Notes: a model not told the origin generated them from the letters alone. A DNA stretch of 64,000 bases from Lentzea kentuckyensis (GCF_002150765.1 NZ_MUYM01000019.1:1-64000), one strand, 5' to 3'. Numbered from the stretch's first letter, positions 27,831-37,940 are shown. Numbers and translations: made by a program.

Positions 27831-27899
27831 GACGTCTCCGAGGCGTTCGACTATCGGACATCTTTGTTCAGTTACCGGTACCCGGCTAGCGTGTCAGCC

Positions 27900-28759
27900 G
27901 TGTCAAGCGCTGTCGAACTCCGTGCGCCCGGTCCGCGCGGTACTCCGCCCCTGCTCGCGAGGCTTGTGGACGATGCCGCGCTGTTCCCTCCGGGGAACGC
28001 GCCGATGCCCGACGCGGTGCGCGGGCACCTCGACGGACGAGTCGGCGAGTGGTCTGGCGTCATGGGTCTCTTCCTGTGCCCCGCCTCCCGCCTCGCCGAG
28101 TTGATCACCGAGCTCATCAAGGTCAAGCCACCGAAACCGATCGCTCTCAGCCTCGTGATCGACACCGGCCTCGGCGGCGTGCCGAAGGCCGTGTCCATCG
28201 TCGAGAGCCGCAGTGAGCTCCTCGCTCTGCGCATGGTCGAGATGCCCGCACCGTCCGATGTGGACGAGGTGTGGCTCGAGCGCGTGTCGGAGTTCGTGCC
28301 GGAGGACGTCATCCGCGTCGTGGAACCCCGCCGCGGTGGGGCCGAATGGCTCGACGGCGTCCGCCGGGTCATCGAGCACGGCAGCTGGCCCAAGCTCCGC
28401 TGCGGTGGCCTCTCCCAGGAGAACTTCCCCAGCGTCGACGAGGTCGCGGACTTCCTGTCCGTCGTCAGCGGTGGCGGCGTCGCGTTCAAGGCGACCGCGG
28501 GCCTGCACAAGGCCGTCCGCCACACCGACGAGCAGGGCTTCACGCACCACGGCTTCCTGAACCTCCTCGTCGCCACGGCGCGGTCCCTGAGCGGCCGCGA
28601 CGTCCGCGAGGCGCTCGCGAGCACCGACGCCGAGGCGCTCACCGCCGAGGCCAAGGCGCTCAGCGACCAGGCCGCGCACGCCGTCCGCGGTGTCTTCGCG
28701 AGCTACGGCTCGTGCTCGCTCGCCGAACCTGTCGCCGACCTCGAGGGGCTTGGACTGCT

Positions 28760-28763
<4 letters not shown>
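27900..28763 (+). CDS. Uncharacterised protein of the homogentisate operon
   Basis: The 287-residue soluble protein has alternating beta strands and helices suggestive of a TIM barrel, with conserved-looking runs ALFPPGNAPMPDAV at the start and GGVAFKATAGLHKAVRH near the end. I do not recognise a named family. Its stop overlaps the fahA start, and it is divergent from hmgA, so a role in aromatic degradation is likely; one option is the maleylacetoacetate isomerase step, for which no usual gene is visible here. GTG 27900 is chosen; GTG 27891 is also in frame. Confidence 0.75.
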
Positions 28764-29919
<1,156 letters not shown>

Positions 29920-29923
<4 letters not shown>

Positions 29924-30555
29924 TGGTCGGAGCGACGAAGGAGAGCTCGCTGACCCTGGAAAGGGGTCTGGCGCTGCTCCAGGCGGTCGCTGAGGCGGAG
30001 TCCGAGGCGCCGTCGATCTCGGAGCTCGCCACGGCCATCGGCGCGTCCAGGGCCGCCGTCTACCGGCTGCTCGTGCCGCTCCAGGCGCGCGGTCTCGTGC
30101 GCAGGGAGGGCTCGAAGGTCCGGCTCGGCCTGGGCGTGCTCAGGCTCGCCTCCAACGTCCTCCCCCAGCTGCGCATGGCGGCCAACCCGGCACTGCGGGA
30201 GCTGGCGGAGAAGGTCGGCGCCACCGCACATCTCACCGTCGCGGACGGCAGCGAGGCCCAGGCCGTCGCCGTCGTCGAACCGTCGTGGACCGCTTTCCAC
30301 GTGGCGTACCGGGTGGGTTCCCGCCACCCGGTGCACCGCGGGGCGGCCGGCAAGGCCATCTCACAACCTGTGGACAGCTGGGTCGTCTCCACGGGCGAGC
30401 TGCAGCCCAACGCGTACGGCGTCGCGGCGCCTGTGCGCGGCGTACCCGGCCTCAGGGCGTCCGTTGGTGTCGTGGCGCTGGAGAAGCTCGATGCGGACGT
30501 TGTCGGCCCACACGTCGTGCGTGCGGCCGAAGAAGTGGCGGCGGCGCTCAAATGA
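29920..30555 (+). CDS. IclR family transcriptional regulator
   Basis: The 211-residue protein has an N-terminal winged helix (SISELATAIGASRAAVYRLL near residue 32) and an IclR effector domain (HLTVADGSEAQAVAVVEPSW). It is shorter than the usual 250 residues because the last part of the effector domain is compact. It lies at the end of the homogentisate genes and probably controls them. GTG 29920 overlaps the fahA stop; ATG 29923 is the alternative. Its own stop overlaps the VWA gene. Confidence 0.88.
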
Positions 30556-31706
30556 GCCCAGAAACGCCGACCGAACGCCTCAGGCGCTGGCGGCTCTTGT
30601 TAGGTCCCAGTGCTGAAGACGTGGCGCAGCTGGGCGATGACGATCAACGGCGCGACGGCGCGCTCACCGGTCTCTACGGCGGTGGCGGTGACAAAGGCGC
30701 CGGTCTGGGCGCGAGTTCACCGCAGCTGCACCGGTGGCTCGGCGACGTCCGCAAGTACTTCCCCACCTCCGTCGTGCAGGTGATGCAACGGGACGCGGTC
30801 GAGAAGCTCGGCCTGCGGCAGTTGCTGCTCGAACCCGAACTGCTGCAGTCCGTCGAACCCGACGTGCACCTCGTCAGCACCCTGCTGCAGCTCTCCCGCG
30901 CCATCCCCGCCCGCACCCGTGACACCGCGAAAGCCGTGGTGCAAAAGGTGGTCGAGGACATCGAGAAGCGGCTGACAGACCGGCTCGTCGAGGCCGTCCG
31001 CGGGGCGGTGGACCGCTCCAGGCGCACCCACCGGCCGCAGCTGGCGGACGTCGACTGGGCGACCACGATCAAGGCCAACCTCAAGAACTACCAGCCACAG
31101 CACAAGACCGTGATCGTCGAGGACCTGATCGGCCACCGCAGGCGCAGCCGGGCCGCGGCGATGCGGGACGTGATCCTGCTGGTCGACCAGTCCGGTTCGA
31201 TGGCGGACTCGTTGGTGCACGCGGCTGTTCTCGGCTCGGCGCTCGCGTCCATCCGGTCGATCACGACCAGGCTCGTCGTGTTCGACACCGAGGTCGCGGA
31301 CCTGACCGACCAGCTCAGCGATCCGGTGGACCTGCTGTTCAGCGCCCAGCTCGGCGGCGGCACGGACATCAACCGCGCGGTGGCCTACGCGCAGACGCAG
31401 GTCCGCAGGCCCATCGACACGGTCGTCGTGATCATCAGCGACCTGTACGAGGGCGGCTCGGAGACCGAACTGCAGCGCCGTGTGCGCGAACTGGTCGCGA
31501 GCGGCGTCACGGTCGTGAACCTGTTGGCGCTCAGCGACTCCGGCACACCCGCCTACGACCACGAACTGGCCGCGAAGCTCTCCGCGCTGGGTGCGCCCGC
31601 GTTCGCCTGCACGCCGGACAAGTTCCCCGAACTGCTGGCGGCGGCGCTGCGCAAGGACGACCTCACGCAGTGGGCGGAGTCCGAGGGCATCGCAACGGGC
31701 CGTTAG
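30552..31706 (+). CDS. VWA domain protein, CoxE/YehP-like (MoxR partner)
   Basis: The 384-residue protein ends in a von Willebrand A domain with an intact MIDAS: DQSGS in ILLVDQSGSMADS near residue 214, and the Thr/Asp loop GGGTDINRAVAYA. The N-terminal half is helical and contains GGGGDKGAGLG. VWA proteins of this type pair with MoxR ATPases; a MoxR gene of the matching operon type ends 4-5 kb away on the other strand. ATG 30552 overlaps the IclR stop, so it is now transcribed with fahA. Confidence 0.88.
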   Translation: MSPETPTERLRRWRLLLGPSAEDVAQLGDDDQRRDGALTGLYGGGGDKGAGLGASSPQLHRWLGDVRKYFPTSVVQVMQRDAVEKLGLRQLLLEPELLQSVEPDVHLVSTLLQLSRAIPARTRDTAKAVVQKVVEDIEKRLTDRLVEAVRGAVDRSRRTHRPQLADVDWATTIKANLKNYQPQHKTVIVEDLIGHRRRSRAAAMRDVILLVDQSGSMADSLVHAAVLGSALASIRSITTRLVVFDTEVADLTDQLSDPVDLLFSAQLGGGTDINRAVAYAQTQVRRPIDTVVVIISDLYEGGSETELQRRVRELVASGVTVVNLLALSDSGTPAYDHELAAKLSALGAPAFACTPDKFPELLAAALRKDDLTQWAESEGIATGR

Positions 31707-32155
31707 CGGTCCACGACCCGTCCACGCGTGAGGAACGCCAGACCGCGCGTCATCGCCACAAGGCGCCCGCGTTCGTCGGGACCGGCGATCCAGATCCGGC
31801 CGGTGTGCCGAACCAAGATCCGCGCCCGCTCCGGAAGTTCGGGCAGCCTCAGGTTCTTCTCCGAGTCGTGCACCCTCAGGTACGCCTGACGGCCGATCCG
31901 CCGGCCCGCCACGAAGTTCACCGACACCGGGCGGAACGGGAACTGCTCGATCAGCTGCAGGGTGCCGCGCCGGGTGAAGAAGTGCCGCAACCCCGGCGCG
32001 GCCAGCTCCAGCACGACCGGGATGGACAGCACGGTGAGCCAGAGCCAGCCGATCATCAGCACGACCGCGAAGGCCGACAGGGCGAACAGGATGTGCCCCG
32101 CAGCGCGACGATCCGCCCGCACGAGGCAGGTGTCGCTCCAGTTCTCAATGATCAT
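31703..32155 (-). CDS. Membrane protein, paralogue pair member B
   Basis: The 150-residue protein has a pair of membrane helices near residues 20-55 and a beta-rich soluble C-terminal part containing ILVRHTGRIWIAGPDERGRL. The end of the upstream gene product (IARHRRVWFVPPDSAGNTVI) resembles this segment, so the two are probably paralogues. ATG 32155 overlaps the preceding TGA (ATGA). It converges on the VWA gene with a 4-base overlap. No family is recognised. Confidence 0.7.
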   Translation of the reverse strand: MIIENWSDTCLVRADRRAAGHILFALSAFAVVLMIGWLWLTVLSIPVVLELAAPGLRHFFTRRGTLQLIEQFPFRPVSVNFVAGRRIGRQAYLRVHDSEKNLRLPELPERARILVRHTGRIWIAGPDERGRLVAMTRGLAFLTRGRVVDR

Positions 32156-32616
32156 CTCTTCACGCGCGCCGGGATCAGCTGCGGTACGCCGCGGAACGTG
32201 ATGACGGTGTTGCCCGCCGAGTCCGGCGGCACGAACCAGACGCGGCGATGACGCGCGATTCGTCCGCGCAGGAGAGGACCGACGCGCACGGTCAACAAAA
32301 GCGGTGGCGACGACAGCACGACCAGACGCCCTCCTTCCCACTGCACATGGGCGAAATGCCACGGTTCACCTTCCGGTAAACGCACCGGACGGCGACGCGT
32401 CACCACCCACAGCACAGCTGCGGCGAAGAAGAGCAGCACCAGTGCCACCGGTGAGGACCACGACCACACAAGTACCAGCACGAACTGGAGCGCGAAGGCC
32501 GAGCCCGCGAGAACGGTCCACATCAGGGCACGACGGCTCGCCCGGTCGACACAGTGCCGGGTCCACCGATCGTCGAGCGCCGTCACCTCGGTGGACGGCT
32601 TGTTGGGCACGACCAC
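32152..32616 (-). CDS. Membrane protein, paralogue pair member A
   Basis: The 154-residue protein has two hydrophobic helices (about residues 32-72) and a C-terminal beta-rich domain ending FRGVPQLIPARVKR, comparable with RGLAFLTRGRVVDR in the next gene. Order of helices then beta domain is the same in both. The pair is probably co-translated. Function unknown; the iron box on the other side serves the divergent DUF2470 gene. Confidence 0.7.
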   Translation of the reverse strand: MVVPNKPSTEVTALDDRWTRHCVDRASRRALMWTVLAGSAFALQFVLVLVWSWSSPVALVLLFFAAAVLWVVTRRRPVRLPEGEPWHFAHVQWEGGRLVVLSSPPLLLTVRVGPLLRGRIARHRRVWFVPPDSAGNTVITFRGVPQLIPARVKR

Positions 32617-32656
32617 CTGACCACCGTACAGGTGACGCTTCCGTTGATGAGCAAAA

Positions 32657-32675
32657 CTAAGTTAGGCTTGCCTAA
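32657..32675 (+). promoter_or_regulatory. Iron box (IdeR/DmdR type)
   Basis: CTAAGTTAGGCTTGCCTAA matches the actinobacterial iron box TTAGGTTAGGCTAACCTAA at 15 of 19 positions, and its core TTAGGCTTGCCTAA is palindromic. It lies 19 bases before the start of the DUF2470 gene, a position that would repress it when iron is ample. Confidence 0.8.
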
Positions 32676-32694
32676 CCTTCGAGGAGGTGGAGCG

Positions 32695-33459
32695 GTGACC
32701 GACACCCAGACCAAGCGCCCGCCGGCGCCGCATGCCGCAGAGCGCGCCCGCACGATCGCGGCTCGCGGCGGTCAGGCCGCGCTGCTTCCTCAGGCCGGTT
32801 CCCGCACCAGTCCGTTGTTCCACCACGTGCACCCGTGCGGCACCACGATCTTGCTGCTGGCCGACGAACATCCGCTGGTCGGGCAGCTCTGGCAGAGCCC
32901 GCGCGCCGAGGTGACCGCGATGCTGGAGATCGCCGACCAGGCTCCGGTGGCGTTGCGCGAACCCGTCCGCGGACTGCTGTGGCTCACCGGCTGGGTCGCC
33001 GCGCTGGACGGCCAGGAGGCCCGCGACGAGATCCTCGCGGTCGCCGACGTGCGGCCGGACCACCGGCTGCTGGACGCGGGCCACGGCGCTTCGGTGCTGA
33101 GGCTCACACCCGCGTCGATGGTGATCGCGGACGCCGAGGGCACGTCGTCGATCCGGCCGGAGCAGTTCACGAGCGCGACGCCGGACCCGTTCTGCCGCAA
33201 CGAGGACCACTGGCTGCGCCACCTGGAGGCCGCGCACCGCGACGTCGTCGGCCAGCTCGCGCGACACCTGCCGGAGGAGTTGCAGGGCGGCCACGTGCGA
33301 CCGCTCGGGCTCGACCGGTTCGGGCTGCGGCTGCGGGTCGAGGCGGAGTGCGAGGACCACGACGTGCGGATCGCGTTCTCCAAGCCGGTCAGCACTGCCC
33401 AGGAACTCGCGGGAGAGCTGCGCCGGTTGATGGGCTGCCCGTTCCTCTCCCAGAGGTAG
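32695..33459 (+). CDS. DUF2470 domain protein, iron-regulated
   Basis: The 254-residue protein has an N-terminal split-barrel-like part (residues about 30-150) and a C-terminal DUF2470 domain (DHWLRHLEAAHRDVVGQL then GLDRFGLRLRVE). DUF2470 occurs in HugZ-type heme-handling proteins. With an iron box in the promoter, a heme or iron acquisition role is likely. GAGGAGG at 32681-32687 precedes GTG 32695 at good spacing. The CPBP gene follows after 10 bases and may share the transcript. Confidence 0.82.
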   Translation: MTDTQTKRPPAPHAAERARTIAARGGQAALLPQAGSRTSPLFHHVHPCGTTILLLADEHPLVGQLWQSPRAEVTAMLEIADQAPVALREPVRGLLWLTGWVAALDGQEARDEILAVADVRPDHRLLDAGHGASVLRLTPASMVIADAEGTSSIRPEQFTSATPDPFCRNEDHWLRHLEAAHRDVVGQLARHLPEELQGGHVRPLGLDRFGLRLRVEAECEDHDVRIAFSKPVSTAQELAGELRRLMGCPFLSQR

Positions 33460-33469
33460 CCTCGCGCGG

Positions 33470-34231
33470 GTGACCTTGATCCCCGATCACGAGAAGCGCG
33501 GCTACCAGCTCGAACTGCTGATCGTCTTCAGCATGACGCTCGGGCTGTCCGGCCTGCGCAGCCTCGTGCGGCTGATCGACAGCCTGCTGCAGCCGACCCC
33601 GCTGAACCAGCAGTCCGTCGCGATCAACGTCCCGCAGGCGCGCGCCGATCTGCTGGACCTGGTGGCGCAGCTGCTCGGCGTGCTGCAGTTGGCCGCGTGG
33701 GGCGGCATCGGCCTGTACCTGTTGTGGCGCACGGGAATCAAGCTCAAGGTCATCGGGCTCGACGGCACCCGCAAGCTCGCGGACTCGCTGGGCGCGCTCG
33801 GGTTGGCCGCGATCATCGGCATCCCCGGCCTGGGGCTGTACTTCGCCGCATGGGCGCTCGGGCTGAACCTCGCCGTGCAGCCGTCCACTTTGGACAACCA
33901 GTGGTGGATGAGCCTGGCGTTGATCCTCGCCGCCGCCGGCAACGCGTGGGCGGAGGAGGTGCTCGTCGTCGGGTACCTGATCACGCGGCTGCGGCAGCTC
34001 GGGTGGCGGCAGTACACGGCGTTGCTCGCGGCCGCCGTGCTGCGCGGGTCGTACCACCTCTACCAGGGCTTCGGCGGGTTCGTCGGCAACCTGGTCATGG
34101 GCCTGGTCTTCGGCTTCTACTGGCAGCGCACCAAGCGGTTGTGGCCGTTGGTGATCGCTCACACGATCCTCGACGTCGTCGCGTTCATCGGCTACACAAT
34201 GTTGCGCGGCAAAGTGAGCTGGTTGCCCTAA
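33470..34231 (+). CDS. CPBP family intramembrane metalloprotease
   Basis: The 253-residue protein has seven or eight hydrophobic segments and the three CPBP (Abi/Rce1-like) motifs: EEVLVVGYLITRL near residue 163 with the catalytic Glu pair, SYHLYQG near 193, and HTILDVVAF near 237. Such proteases cut prenylated or membrane-embedded substrates. It follows the iron-regulated DUF2470 gene closely. The first motif ends in Y/L instead of the common R, so catalytic detail may differ. Confidence 0.85.
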   Translation: MTLIPDHEKRGYQLELLIVFSMTLGLSGLRSLVRLIDSLLQPTPLNQQSVAINVPQARADLLDLVAQLLGVLQLAAWGGIGLYLLWRTGIKLKVIGLDGTRKLADSLGALGLAAIIGIPGLGLYFAAWALGLNLAVQPSTLDNQWWMSLALILAAAGNAWAEEVLVVGYLITRLRQLGWRQYTALLAAAVLRGSYHLYQGFGGFVGNLVMGLVFGFYWQRTKRLWPLVIAHTILDVVAFIGYTMLRGKVSWLP

Positions 34232-34240
34232 TAGTTCGAT

Positions 34241-34259
34241 GGTGAAATCGAATTTCACC
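34241..34259. promoter_or_regulatory. GGTGAAAT inverted repeat upstream of arcA
   Basis: GGTGAAAT (34241-34248) and ATTTCACC (34252-34259) form a perfect 8-bp inverted repeat around CGA, 66 bases before the arcA start. It looks like a repressor operator; an ArgR-type or other regulator could use it. It is AT-richer than its surroundings. Confidence 0.45.
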
Positions 34260-34312
34260 CACGATTCGTTGCGATTTCGAGGCCAGCAGCGGCGATTTGT
34301 GCTGTTCAGGGT

Positions 34313-34318
34313 TACGCT
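34313..34318 (+). promoter_or_regulatory. Probable -10 box, leaderless arcA
   Basis: TACGCT ends 6 bases before GTG 34325, which places the transcription start at or next to the start codon. No Shine-Dalgarno sequence lies between. Confidence 0.45.
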
Positions 34319-34324
34319 CGTTCG

Positions 34325-35566
34325 GTGACTGCGCACACGATCGCTGAGACCGAAGCACTTCCGGACGCCTCGCCCCGCGTGGACAGCGAAGTCGGCCCAC
34401 TGCGCACGGTGCTGCTGCACCGGCCGGGCAACGAGCTCAAGAGGCTCACCCCGCGCAACAACGACCAGCTGCTGTTCGACGGCGTGCCGTGGGTCGGCAG
34501 GGCCCAGGAGGAGCACGACGCGTTCGCCGCGACGCTGACCTCGAAGGGCGTCGAGGTCCTGCTGCTGGCGGACGTGCTGGTCCAGGCACTGGAGGACAAC
34601 CGCGCGCGCATCGCGGGCATCCACAGCGCGGTCAACGAACGCCGCCTCGGCATCGACCTGGCCGACGCGCTGCGCAGCCACCTCACGTCGCTGGACGCGC
34701 CGCAGCTCGCGCAGGTGCTGATGACCGGCATGACGTTCGAGGAGATGCCGGCCGCCGAGGGCGCGTCGCTGGTGCGCAAGATGCACCTGCCGATCGACTT
34801 CGCCGTCGACCCGCTGCCGAACCTGCTGTTCACCCGCGACTCGTCGGTCTGGGTCGGCGACCGGGTGGCCATCACCTCGCTCGCGCTGCCCGCCCGCGAC
34901 CGCGAGACGACGCTGACCGACCTGATCTACGCCTACCACCCGCGCTTCCGCCGCACGGGCCGCGCGTACGGCGCGCACTCGGCCCCGCTGGAGGGCGGTG
35001 ACGTGCTGCTGCTCGCGCCGGGCGTGATCGCCATCGGCGTCGGCGAGCGCACCACCCCGGCGGGCGCGGAGTCGTTCGCCCGCTCCGCTCTCGCGGACGG
35101 TCTCGCGCACACGGTGCTGGCGGTGCCGATCGAGCAGGAACGCGCCACGATGCACCTGGACACCGTCTGCACGATGGTCGACCGCGACGCCGTGGTGATG
35201 TACCCGGCGATCAGGCACACGCTGACGGCGTACCCGATGCGTTCCGACGGCAACGGTGGCGTGCGCGTCGACGGCCCCGTGCCGTTCCTGGAGGCCGCGG
35301 CCGAGGCGATGGGCATCGAACGGCTGCGCGTGATCGACACCGGCCTCGACACGGTCACCGCCGAGCGCGAGCAGTGGGACGACGGCAACAACACGCTGGC
35401 GGTCGGCCCCGGCCTCGTCGTGGCGTACGAGCGCAACGTCGAGACGAACGCGCGCCTCGAGGACGCGGGCGTCGAGGTGCTGCGGATCGCCGGTTCGGAA
35501 CTGGGCTCCGGCCGCGGCGGGCCTCGCTGCATGTCGTGCCCGATTGACCGCGCACCATTGGTATGA
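34325..35566 (+). CDS. arcA: Arginine deiminase
   Basis: ArcA converts arginine to citrulline and ammonia. The 413-residue protein has the expected catalytic set: [11 protein letters not shown] near residue 169, [10 protein letters not shown] with the Glu and Asp, [15 protein letters not shown] with the His, and the nucleophile Cys in [10 protein letters not shown] at the C-terminus. No arcB, arcC or arcD is adjacent, so it stands alone. GTG 34325 is preceded by a -10-like box and no ribosome binding site. Confidence 0.95.
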   Translation: MTAHTIAETEALPDASPRVDSEVGPLRTVLLHRPGNELKRLTPRNNDQLLFDGVPWVGRAQEEHDAFAATLTSKGVEVLLLADVLVQALEDNRARIAGIHSAVNERRLGIDLADALRSHLTSLDAPQLAQVLMTGMTFEEMPAAEGASLVRKMHLPIDFAVDPLPNLLFTRDSSVWVGDRVAITSLALPARDRETTLTDLIYAYHPRFRRTGRAYGAHSAPLEGGDVLLLAPGVIAIGVGERTTPAGAESFARSALADGLAHTVLAVPIEQERATMHLDTVCTMVDRDAVVMYPAIRHTLTAYPMRSDGNGGVRVDGPVPFLEAAAEAMGIERLRVIDTGLDTVTAEREQWDDGNNTLAVGPGLVVAYERNVETNARLEDAGVEVLRIAGSELGSGRGGPRCMSCPIDRAPLV

Positions 35567-35569
35567 TTG

Positions 35570-35583
35570 TTAGGAACGCCTAA
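35570..35583 (+). promoter_or_regulatory. Iron box of the ferritin gene
   Basis: TTAGGAACGCCTAA is a TTAGG/CCTAA palindrome like the core at 32662-32675. A weaker second match (AAAGGTTAGCTTTTCCTGG, 35610-35628) follows. M. tuberculosis bfrB is activated by iron-loaded IdeR from tandem boxes, so the same arrangement is likely here. It begins 3 bases after the arcA stop. Confidence 0.65.
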
Positions 35584-35623
35584 CCTTTGTTTGGTTCACC
35601 TTTCCAAACAAAGGTTAGCTTTT
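35580..35623 (+). terminator. arcA terminator, overlapping the iron boxes
   Basis: CTAACCTTTGTTTGG (35580-35594) and its exact reverse complement (35604-35618) form a 15-bp stem with a 9-base loop, followed by CTTTT. This is a textbook intrinsic terminator for arcA, yet its arms share bases with both iron-box matches. Confidence 0.75.
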
Positions 35624-35665
35624 CCTGGAATGCGAAGATCACCGTTCTGGGTTAACGTACTCCTC

Positions 35666-36226
35666 ATGGCCTCGAACGTGAAGAAGATCCTGTCCAAGAA
35701 GTCGAAGTTCCACGAGCTCCTGCAGGCTCAGGTCGGCAACGAGTTCTCCGCTTCGCAGCAGTACATCGCTCTCGCCGTGTGGTTCGACAACGAGGACCTC
35801 CCGCGCCTCGCGTCGCACTTCTACAAGCAGGCTCTCGAAGAGCGCAACCACGCGATGATGATCGTGCAGTTCCTCATGGACAACGACATCGCCGTCGCCA
35901 TTCCCGGCACCGAGACGCCGATCAACGAGTTCAAGGCTCCGCGTGACCTCGTCGACCTGGCCCTGCGCCAGGAGCAGCAGGTCACCGACCAGATCGTGGC
36001 GCTCGCCAGGGCCGCTCGCGAGGAGAGCGACTACATCGGCGAGCAGTTCATGCAGTGGTTCCTCAAGGAGCAGGTCGAGGAGGTCTCCTCGATGAAGACG
36101 CTGCTCACGATCATGGACCGCGCGGACGGCAACATGTTCTACGTGGAGACGTTCCTCACCCGCGAAACCGTGGGCGACACCGGTGGCGACGCCGGCGCCC
36201 CGACCGCCGCGGGTGGCACGCTCTGA
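35666..36226 (+). CDS. Ferritin (BfrB-like)
   Basis: The 186-residue four-helix bundle stores iron. Ferroxidase residues are visible: Glu in AQVGNEFSASQQYIALAVWF, Glu-x-x-His in ALEERNHAMM, and Glu/Gln in LRQEQQVTDQI and FLKEQVEEVSSM. There is no bacterioferritin heme Met pattern. ATG 35666 (MASNVKKIL) follows a TAACGT box by 8 bases. The C-tail is Gly/Ala-rich and probably flexible. Confidence 0.93.
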   Translation: MASNVKKILSKKSKFHELLQAQVGNEFSASQQYIALAVWFDNEDLPRLASHFYKQALEERNHAMMIVQFLMDNDIAVAIPGTETPINEFKAPRDLVDLALRQEQQVTDQIVALARAAREESDYIGEQFMQWFLKEQVEEVSSMKTLLTIMDRADGNMFYVETFLTRETVGDTGGDAGAPTAAGGTL

Positions 36227-36261
36227 GTTTTCCTTCGCACGCTTGAGTGCCTGAAATCAAT

Positions 36262-36296
36262 GCCCGCTTCACCTTCACCGGCGAGGCGGGCTTTTT
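36262..36296 (+). terminator. Intrinsic terminator of the ferritin gene
   Basis: GCCCGC (36262-36267) and GCGGGC (36286-36291) form the stem, followed by five T. It overlaps the 3' end of the convergent sigma factor gene. Confidence 0.85.
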
Positions 36297-37432
36297 CGGT
36301 TGAGCCGGGCGGCCTGGCGCGTGAGGTATTCCCGCTCCGCGAGGTTCGACGCTTTCTCCGCCGCCTCGACGTAGAACCGCGCGGCCGTTTGCTCGTCGCC
36401 GTCGCGCTCGTGCAGGTATGCGGCCACCGCCCGGTAGCGAGGCAATGAATCGTCGAGTTCGGCGAGTGCCTTCAGCCCGGCGCGCGGACCGTCCGCCTCC
36501 GCGACGGCCACCGCGCGGTTGAGTCGCACGATCGGGCTGTCGGTCAGTTCGGCGAGCTCGTCGTACCACTCGACGATCTGCACCCAGTCCGTTTCCGCCG
36601 CTTCGGGAGCGTCCGCATGCAACGCCGCGATGGCCGCCTGCGCCTGGAACTCGCCGAGCCGATCCTGCGCGAGCGCCGCCTGCAGGATCTCGACACCCTC
36701 GGCGATCAGCCGGGTGTCCCACTTCCCGCGGTCCTGCTCGGCCAGCGCGACCAGGCTGCCGTCGGCCGCGGTCCGGCCGGCGCGCCGCGCGTGGTGCAGC
36801 AGCATGAGCGCGAGCAGGCCGGACACCTCGGGGTGGTCGATCGTCGTCGCGAGCTGCCGGGTGAGCCTGATGGCCTCGGCGGCCAGGTCGACGTCACCCG
36901 AGTAGCCCTCGTTGAAGACCAGGTACAGCACGCGCAACACGGTGGCGACGTCGCCGGGCTGGTCGAACCGCACCCCGCCGACCGTCTTCTTGGCCCGGCT
37001 GATGCGCTGGGCCATGGTGGCCTCTGGCACCAGGTAGGCCTGGGCGATCTGCCGGGTGGTCAGGCCGCCGACGGCGCGAAGCGTGAGCGCGACCGCCGAC
37101 GACGGCGTCAACGACGGGTGCGCACAGAGGAAGTAGAGCTGGAGCGTGTCGTCGGTCTCCCGCGCGGGACCGGCCTCCGGTTCGGCGTCGATCAGGTCCT
37201 CACGTCTGCGCCGCGCCGTTTCCGCTCTCGTCGCGTCGAGGAACTTGCGCCAGGCAGCGGTGACCAGCCAACCCTTGGGATCGCGCGGCGGGTCGGCCGG
37301 CCACACGCGGATCGCCTCGACCAGCGCGTCCTGCACGGCGTCCTCGGCCGCCGCGAAGTCTGCTCCGCGACGGACGAGGATGCCGAGCACGGCCGGGGTG
37401 AGGCTCCTGAGCAGCGCCTCGTCCATCTTCAC
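36275..37432 (-). CDS. ECF42-type sigma factor with C-terminal TPR-like domain
   Basis: The 385-residue protein has sigma region 2 (RRGADFAAAEDAVQDALVEA) and region 4 (LTTRQIAQAYLVPEATMAQR) in the first 180 residues, and a 200-residue helical C-terminal extension typical of the ECF42 group. That group is encoded beside DGPF/YCII proteins instead of anti-sigma factors, as here. GTG 37432 overlaps the stop of the DGPF gene; ATG 37426 is the alternative. Confidence 0.9.
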   Translation of the reverse strand: MKMDEALLRSLTPAVLGILVRRGADFAAAEDAVQDALVEAIRVWPADPPRDPKGWLVTAAWRKFLDATRAETARRRREDLIDAEPEAGPARETDDTLQLYFLCAHPSLTPSSAVALTLRAVGGLTTRQIAQAYLVPEATMAQRISRAKKTVGGVRFDQPGDVATVLRVLYLVFNEGYSGDVDLAAEAIRLTRQLATTIDHPEVSGLLALMLLHHARRAGRTAADGSLVALAEQDRGKWDTRLIAEGVEILQAALAQDRLGEFQAQAAIAALHADAPEAAETDWVQIVEWYDELAELTDSPIVRLNRAVAVAEADGPRAGLKALAELDDSLPRYRAVAAYLHERDGDEQTAARFYVEAAEKASNLAEREYLTRQAARLNRKSPPRR

Positions 37433-37836
37433 TCCCTGATCGTCGGCGCGTGGCCGTAGAACGGACGCAGCTCGAGCCACTCGTGGATCGGCTTCCCGTC
37501 CTTGCCCGGCGCCGCGGACAGCTCCCCGGCCAGCTCGACCGCGCGCTCGTAGCTGTCGACGTCGATGATCATCCACCCCGCGATGAGGTCCTTCGTCTCC
37601 GCGAACGGACCGTCGGTGACCGGCGGCCGGCCCTCGCCGTCGTAACGGACCCACGTGCCCTCCTGGGCGAGCGCGCGCTCGTCGACGAACTCACCGGTGC
37701 TCCTGAGCCGATCGGCGAAGTCGTTCATGTACTTGACGTGCGCGGTGATCTCGTCCTGCGTCCACTGGTCCATCGGCACGTTGTTCACCGGGTCAGGGGC
37801 GCCGCGGTAGTGCTTGAGCATCAGGTACTTGGCCAT
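37429..37836 (-). CDS. YCII/DGPF domain protein
   Basis: The 135-residue protein carries the signature TDGPFAETKDLIAGWMIIDV near residue 73, and ends with IHEWLELRPFYGHAP. DGPF proteins accompany ECF42 sigma factors and are thought to be linked to their signal or output; the biochemical role is open. It is first in a two-gene operon. Confidence 0.9.
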   Translation of the reverse strand: MAKYLMLKHYRGAPDPVNNVPMDQWTQDEITAHVKYMNDFADRLRSTGEFVDERALAQEGTWVRYDGEGRPPVTDGPFAETKDLIAGWMIIDVDSYERAVELAGELSAAPGKDGKPIHEWLELRPFYGHAPTIRE

Positions 37837-37940
37837 CTCGGGTGACTCCCTCGGTCCTCTTGCGACCCATCTTGGCCGCTTTCGCACCGGGGACGGAGCC
37901 GTTCCCTGCTTCTCGACACGACCTCTTCGAGAACTTTCGA

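Noticed and set aside
30360..30380. TGTGGACAG inside the IclR gene as a DnaA box
   Set aside because: Single partial match within a coding region; not clustered.
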